Shown one piece after another: positions 6,343 through 9,698 of a stretch of 9,698 nucleotides of DNA; position 1 is the first letter of the stretch; each line of letters begins with the position of its first letter. The translations under genes were made by a program, and so were the position numbers. The notes beneath the pieces are model-generated. The model had not been told where the DNA came from. It was given only the letters and a program-made list of their open reading frames with translations, and made no database searches. This stretch comes from Gammaproteobacteria bacterium (GTDB lineage Bacteria; Pseudomonadota; Gammaproteobacteria; Cardiobacteriales; Wohlfahrtiimonadaceae), in the NCBI GenBank assembly GCA_003864535.1, contig BHEQ01000059.1:1-9698 (forward strand), read 5' to 3'.

Positions 6343-6348
6343 GAGAGG
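6343..6348 (+). promoter_or_regulatory. Ribosome binding site that fixes the yajC start
   Basis: GAGAGG six bases before the ATG at 6355. An in-frame TTG at 6289 would add 22 residues encoded by the tandem-repeat leader and has no ribosome site, so 6355 is preferred. Confidence 0.75.
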
Positions 6349-6354
6349 TTTATT

Positions 6355-6690
6355 ATGTTGATATCGTTATTTTCAGTTGCACAAGCACAAGCTGCACAAT
6401 CTTCACAAAACAGTATATTAAGTTCTGTACTAATCTTTGTGCCTATCTTTGCAATCATGTATTTTTTAATGATTCGCCCTCAACAAAAACGTCAGAAAGA
6501 ACACACCGCCTTAATAAGCTCTGTCAAAAAAGGTGATGAGATCGTGACTGCATCTGGAATTTTAGGCAGAATAACTCACACAGGGGATTCTTTTATTCAG
6601 GTTGAAATTGCAACGAATACTGAAATTAAAATCCAAAAAAGCTCTGTAGGCGCAGTTATGCCTAAAGGTACTTATAAAGGCGATCTTTAA
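6355..6690 (+). CDS. yajC: YajC, Sec translocon accessory subunit
   Basis: A small inner-membrane partner of SecD/SecF that copurifies with SecDF and YidC. From the ATG at 6355 it has 111 residues, against 110 in E. coli. The N-terminal stretch (SVAQAQAAQ) is followed by one membrane segment (about 21-40, including FAIMYFLMIRPQQKRQKEH, the family hallmark) and a small cytoplasmic beta domain with KKGDEIVTASGILGRI. The start is chosen from GAGAGG six bases upstream and from family length. secDF follows as usual, but the gap is 262 bases because a hairpin and a 122-bp repeat element lie between. The more common upstream neighbour tgt is absent; dapF is there instead. Confidence 0.96.
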   Translation: MLISLFSVAQAQAAQSSQNSILSSVLIFVPIFAIMYFLMIRPQQKRQKEHTALISSVKKGDEIVTASGILGRITHTGDSFIQVEIATNTEIKIQKSSVGAVMPKGTYKGDL

Positions 6691-6719
6691 AATTAATTTC
6701 ACTTAAATATGCTCATGCT

Positions 6720-6752
6720 ACCGCCTATGCTATTGTTTATAACATATGCGGT
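6720..6752. terminator. Imperfect hairpin after yajC, abutting element copy 2
   Basis: Arms ACCGC-TATG-TAT (from 6720) and ATA-CATA-GCGGT (to 6752) pair over 12 bp with two single mismatches (C6725/T6747, C6730/A6742) and a TGTTT loop (6734-6738). There is no U-tract; two bases later the palindromic element begins. It may attenuate the yajC transcript before secDF or be a former terminator cut off from its T-run by the insertion. The function is inferred. Confidence 0.35.
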
Positions 6753-6754
6753 TA

Positions 6755-6876
6755 GGGCACATCTATTAATTGCTTTTCCTACGTTACACGATATTATTTA
6801 GTGCTTATTTACCTAAGTAAACTGCGCTTTTAATAATATCGCAAGCCTTGAAAAATCTAATTTATAGAAGTTCTCT
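6755..6876. mobile_element. 122-bp palindromic MITE-like element, copy 2
   Basis: Second copy of the element at 1988-2109, same orientation and same overall length. The left end GGGCACATCTATTAATT is identical to copy 1; the right end has drifted (AATTTATAGAAGT and then TCTCT). GTTA flanks both sides (6751-6754 and 6877-6880), and the match extends to GTTAG if the first G of the element is counted. This suggests a 4- or 5-bp target duplication. The inner stem 6789-6798 / 6832-6841 pairs perfectly over 10 bp, and the central TTTAC/GTAAA hairpin is kept (6808-6821). The element separates yajC from secDF, which are normally close together. It has no coding capacity. Confidence 0.7.
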
Positions 6877-6952
6877 GTTAGAATGAGCTTTATGCTATTT
6901 AAATGATTAATAGATCTAATGTTATTTAAAAATAAATAAAAGAAAACTTAAG

Positions 6953-9698
6953 ATGTTAAATAAATATCCTTTATGGAAAAATATCATGATCATTTTGATC
7001 GTGATCGTTTCTTGCTTGGTTGCTTTGCCTAATTTGTTTGGTGAAGATCCATCCGTACAAATCTCCTCTACGCGAACGACACAAATTGATGATGTCTTAG
7101 TTGCACGCGTTAAAAATATCGTTGATACCGCCAATTTAAGCATTAAGCGTATTGATCGCTCTAATGATCGTCTTCTGGTACGCTTTCACGGTACTGAAGA
7201 TCAATTACGCGCTAAAGATTTAATCGACAAAGAGCTTGGGCGCACTTATAACACAGCTTTAAACCTATCTACCGATACTCCAAAATTCTTAACCGCCCTT
7301 GGTTTAAATCCTATGTATTTAGGTTTGGATTTAAGAGGCGGAGTGCATTTCTTAATGGAGATTGATATGAGCAGTATGCTTGATCAGCTCTCTGAAACCT
7401 ATGCCGATGATTTGCGCGTCTTATTACGCGATAAAAATATTGATACACAATCTATAGTGCGTGATAAAGATTCAGCAATCGTCATTAATTTTGCAGAAAA
7501 AACACAGATAAGCTCAGCTCAAGCAGTAATCAATACAGATCAGTCTTTGCGTGATTTAACCTGGCAGACGAATGATCTGCAGCTAATTGGAAGAATTTCT
7601 GATAAAGAGATCACAGAAAGACGCACTCACGCGGTTGGGCAAAATATTACAACATTAAGAAACCGTGTTAATGAGTTAGGCGTTGCCGAACCTAATATTG
7701 CCCAACAAGGTCTGGATCGCATTGTCGTCCAATTACCTGGAGTGCAAGATACGGCAAAAGCTAAGGAGATATTAGGCTCTACCGCAACTTTGCAATTTAG
7801 AATTGTGGATGATCGTAGTGCAGCTGAAGCTGCATCAGCCGCTCAATCTGGACGTATCCCCTTAGGAACGCAATTATTTTATACGCGCGATAAGCATCAG
7901 CCTGTTTTATTAAAACGCCAAGTTATTTTAACGGGTGAGTCTATAATTAATGCAGGGACGACGCTTGATAGTAATACAGGTTTACCTGTGGTTAATATCA
8001 CCCTAGATTCTAAAGGCGCGGATAAATTTGCGATTGGAACTAAATTAAATCTTGAAAAACCAATGGCGACGGTTTTTATTGAAAATAGAACCGAAACAGT
8101 TGAAATTAATGGCGTGCCCACGCGCAGAAATGTAATCACGAGTGAGATTGCAAATATCGCCACAATTCGCGCAGTACTTACTAAAAACTTTCAAATATCG
8201 GGGATTGATACCGCAAAAGAAGCGAATGATCTTGCCGTATTATTGCGTTCAGGTGCGCTAGCTGCTCCAATTCAAATAATAGAGGAACGCACAGTAGGAC
8301 CAAGTGCGGGTAAAGAAAGTATAGATAAAGGCTTTCAAGCATCGGTGATCGGTCTTATCATGATTATGGTATTTATGCTAATGCGCTATCGCGTCTTTGG
8401 TCTTATCGCAAATATGGCGCTTGTTATCAATCTTGTGATGATTATTGCTCTGCTATCGATGCTCCAAGCAACACTAACTCTTCCAGGAATTGCAGGGATT
8501 ATTTTATCCTTAGGAATGAGTGTCGATGCAAATGTACTTATTTATGAGCGTATTCGCGAGGATCTTAAAAAAGGATTAAGCCCGCAACATGCTATTGACG
8601 CTGGTTTTAAGCGTGCTTTGTCCACAATTATAGATGCGAACTTGACTAGTTTAATTGCAGCTATTGTCTTATTTGGAATTGGCTCAGGTCCAATTAAAGG
8701 TTTCGCAGTTACGCTCTCATTGGGTATTATCACTTCTTTATTTACGGCGGTTATGCTCTCAAGAGCTATTGTTAACTGGTGGTTTGGGCGCAAAAAACTC
8801 AAAACTCTACCTATCGGTTCTAGAGAAATACTTCCTTTTTTAAGCAATGAAACTAGATTTAACTTTATGAAAGGGCGCAAATTATATGTCATGAGCTGCG
8901 CGGTTATTATTCTTATAAGCAGTGCGCTGCTGGCGATAAAAGGCTTTAATTATGGTTTAGATTTCACTGGTGGTACGGTTATAGAGGTAAGTTATGAGAA
9001 ACCTATTGCGATAGAAGATATTAAAAAAGATCTTGCCCAAACTAATATTGAAGGCTTACAAGTCCAATATTTTGGATCATCATCTGATGTTTTGATCAGA
9101 CTACCTGTTAAAGCCGGTGAAAATGCCGCATCTATTAGCAGTAATATTTTAGATAATCTAAAAAATGATGTAAATAAAGTTAACGTAAAAAGAGTTGAAT
9201 ATGTAGGTCCTCAAGTTGGGAAAGAGCTAGTTACTAGCGGTGTGTTAGCGTCGGTTTTTGCAGTATGTGGTATTTTAGTTTACATCTGGATTCGTTTTGA
9301 ATGGAAGCTTGCCCTTGGAACAATTTTATCGACAGTTCACGATACCTTTTTTGTAATAGCACTCTTTGTTATCTTAAAACTTGAGTTTGATCTTACCGCG
9401 CTTGCAGCTATATTAGCCGTTATTGGATATTCGGTGAATGATACGGTCGTTGTTTTAGATCGTATTCGAGAGAACTTTAGATCAACACGCAAAGGCACCC
9501 CGCTTGAGATAGTAAATAGTGCGATTAATCAAACGCTTTCTCGCACCATAATGACATCGATGACGACATTTTTAGCAGTGCTTGCGTTGTATCTATTTGG
9601 CGGACCTGCGGTTGAGTCATTCTCTTTAGTCATGCTTGTTGGGGTCGTTATTGGTACTTATTCATCGATATTTATCGCGGCTGCGGGCGCGGTTTTAT
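6953..9698 (+). CDS. secDF: SecDF, fused SecD-SecF protein-export subunit (3' end outside window)
   Basis: A proton-motive-force-driven RND-family partner of SecYEG that pulls exported proteins through in late translocation. From ATG 6953 there are 915 codons without a stop to the window end; I read each line in frame. The SecD part (1-622) has membrane segment 1 (about 8-27), GLDLRGG (124-130), the periplasmic P1 domain and a five-helix block from about 464, with D525 in GMSVDANVLIYERIRE. A short linker (about 623-640) leads to the SecF part: membrane segment from about 644, DFTGGTVIEV (from 670), RFEWKLALG, D830 in GYSVNDTVVVLDRIREN, and R864 in SRTIMTS, 34 residues on as for D213/R247 of E. 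coli SecF. Separate SecD and SecF are usual in E. coli-like bacteria; fusion is known from Bacillus. The only internal Met at the junction, M639, has no ribosome site. About 25-40 C-terminal residues are missing. Confidence 0.95.
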   Translation, partial: MLNKYPLWKNIMIILIVIVSCLVALPNLFGEDPSVQISSTRTTQIDDVLVARVKNIVDTANLSIKRIDRSNDRLLVRFHGTEDQLRAKDLIDKELGRTYNTALNLSTDTPKFLTALGLNPMYLGLDLRGGVHFLMEIDMSSMLDQLSETYADDLRVLLRDKNIDTQSIVRDKDSAIVINFAEKTQISSAQAVINTDQSLRDLTWQTNDLQLIGRISDKEITERRTHAVGQNITTLRNRVNELGVAEPNIAQQGLDRIVVQLPGVQDTAKAKEILGSTATLQFRIVDDRSAAEAASAAQSGRIPLGTQLFYTRDKHQPVLLKRQVILTGESIINAGTTLDSNTGLPVVNITLDSKGADKFAIGTKLNLEKPMATVFIENRTETVEINGVPTRRNVITSEIANIATIRAVLTKNFQISGIDTAKEANDLAVLLRSGALAAPIQIIEERTVGPSAGKESIDKGFQASVIGLIMIMVFMLMRYRVFGLIANMALVINLVMIIALLSMLQATLTLPGIAGIILSLGMSVDANVLIYERIREDLKKGLSPQHAIDAGFKRALSTIIDANLTSLIAAIVLFGIGSGPIKGFAVTLSLGIITSLFTAVMLSRAIVNWWFGRKKLKTLPIGSREILPFLSNETRFNFMKGRKLYVMSCAVIILISSALLAIKGFNYGLDFTGGTVIEVSYEKPIAIEDIKKDLAQTNIEGLQVQYFGSSSDVLIRLPVKAGENAASISSNILDNLKNDVNKVNVKRVEYVGPQVGKELVTSGVLASVFAVCGILVYIWIRFEWKLALGTILSTVHDTFFVIALFVILKLEFDLTALAAILAVIGYSVNDTVVVLDRIRENFRSTRKGTPLEIVNSAINQTLSRTIMTSMTTFLAVLALYLFGGPAVESFSLVMLVGVVIGTYSSIFIAAAGAVL

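Noticed and set aside
6289..6354. A 22-codon N-terminal extension of yajC from a TTG start.
   Set aside because: It is encoded by the tandem-repeat leader, has no ribosome site and makes the protein longer than the family; ATG 6355 has GAGAGG and gives 111 residues.
8542..8892. Antisense and out-of-frame ORFs inside secDF (also 6922-7143, 7897-8163 and 8655-8843).
   Set aside because: They show no recognisable motifs and overlap conserved SecD/SecF coding sequence; they are shadows.
8867..9698. A separate secF gene starting at internal ATG 8867 (M639).
   Set aside because: No stop precedes it in frame and no ribosome site is visible; the reading frame is continuous with SecD.
1..9698. CRISPR arrays, toxin-antitoxin pairs, phage or defence genes.
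   Set aside because: No regularly spaced repeats with spacers and no such proteins are present; all coding sequence is explained by housekeeping envelope genes.

Overview
The window comes from a low-GC, AT-rich Gram-negative bacterium. Protein resemblance points to the Gammaproteobacteria: YidC, YajC, SecD/F, DapF and LysA read like gammaproteobacterial proteins, and LptM and DAP-type peptidoglycan enzymes imply an LPS outer membrane. The lineage cannot be named from the sequence. A host-associated or intracellular group is a guess resting only on base composition and intergenic repeats.

Layout: all genes are on the + strand. Positions 1-162 hold the 3' end of yidD, followed by yidC (213-1931), the tail of the usual rpmH-rnpA-yidD-yidC cluster. 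A 241-bp gap contains a hairpin, a 122-bp palindromic MITE-like element (copy 1) and a terminator-like hairpin. A cell-wall block follows: a periplasmic AMIN/Amidase_3/LysM amidase (2173-3651), lptM (3699-3944), a terminator overlapping the lptM stop, then lysA (4022-5299) and dapF (5335-6189). After a leader with a promoter-like -10 and a degenerate 13-bp tandem repeat come yajC (6355-6690), a hairpin, copy 2 of the 122-bp element, and a large ORF that begins as SecD and continues in frame into SecF without a stop (6953 to the window end).

The genes cover three linked jobs of the cell envelope. Membrane protein insertion and export: YidD, YidC, YajC, SecDF. Meso-DAP and lysine supply plus septal peptidoglycan splitting: DapF makes meso-DAP, LysA decarboxylates it to lysine, and the amidase cuts DAP-containing stem peptides from glycan strands. 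LPS translocon assembly: LptM.

No defence, secretion-effector or otherwise new multigene system is visible; the coding content is housekeeping. The observations most worth checking are the fused SecD-SecF, the two copies of a small palindromic element with matching ends, short flanking direct repeats and a compensated stem change, and the 13-bp repeat array in the yajC-secDF leader. No stretch over 300 bases lacks a gene; the longest gaps are 1932-2172 and 6691-6952, and both are mostly filled by the repeat element.
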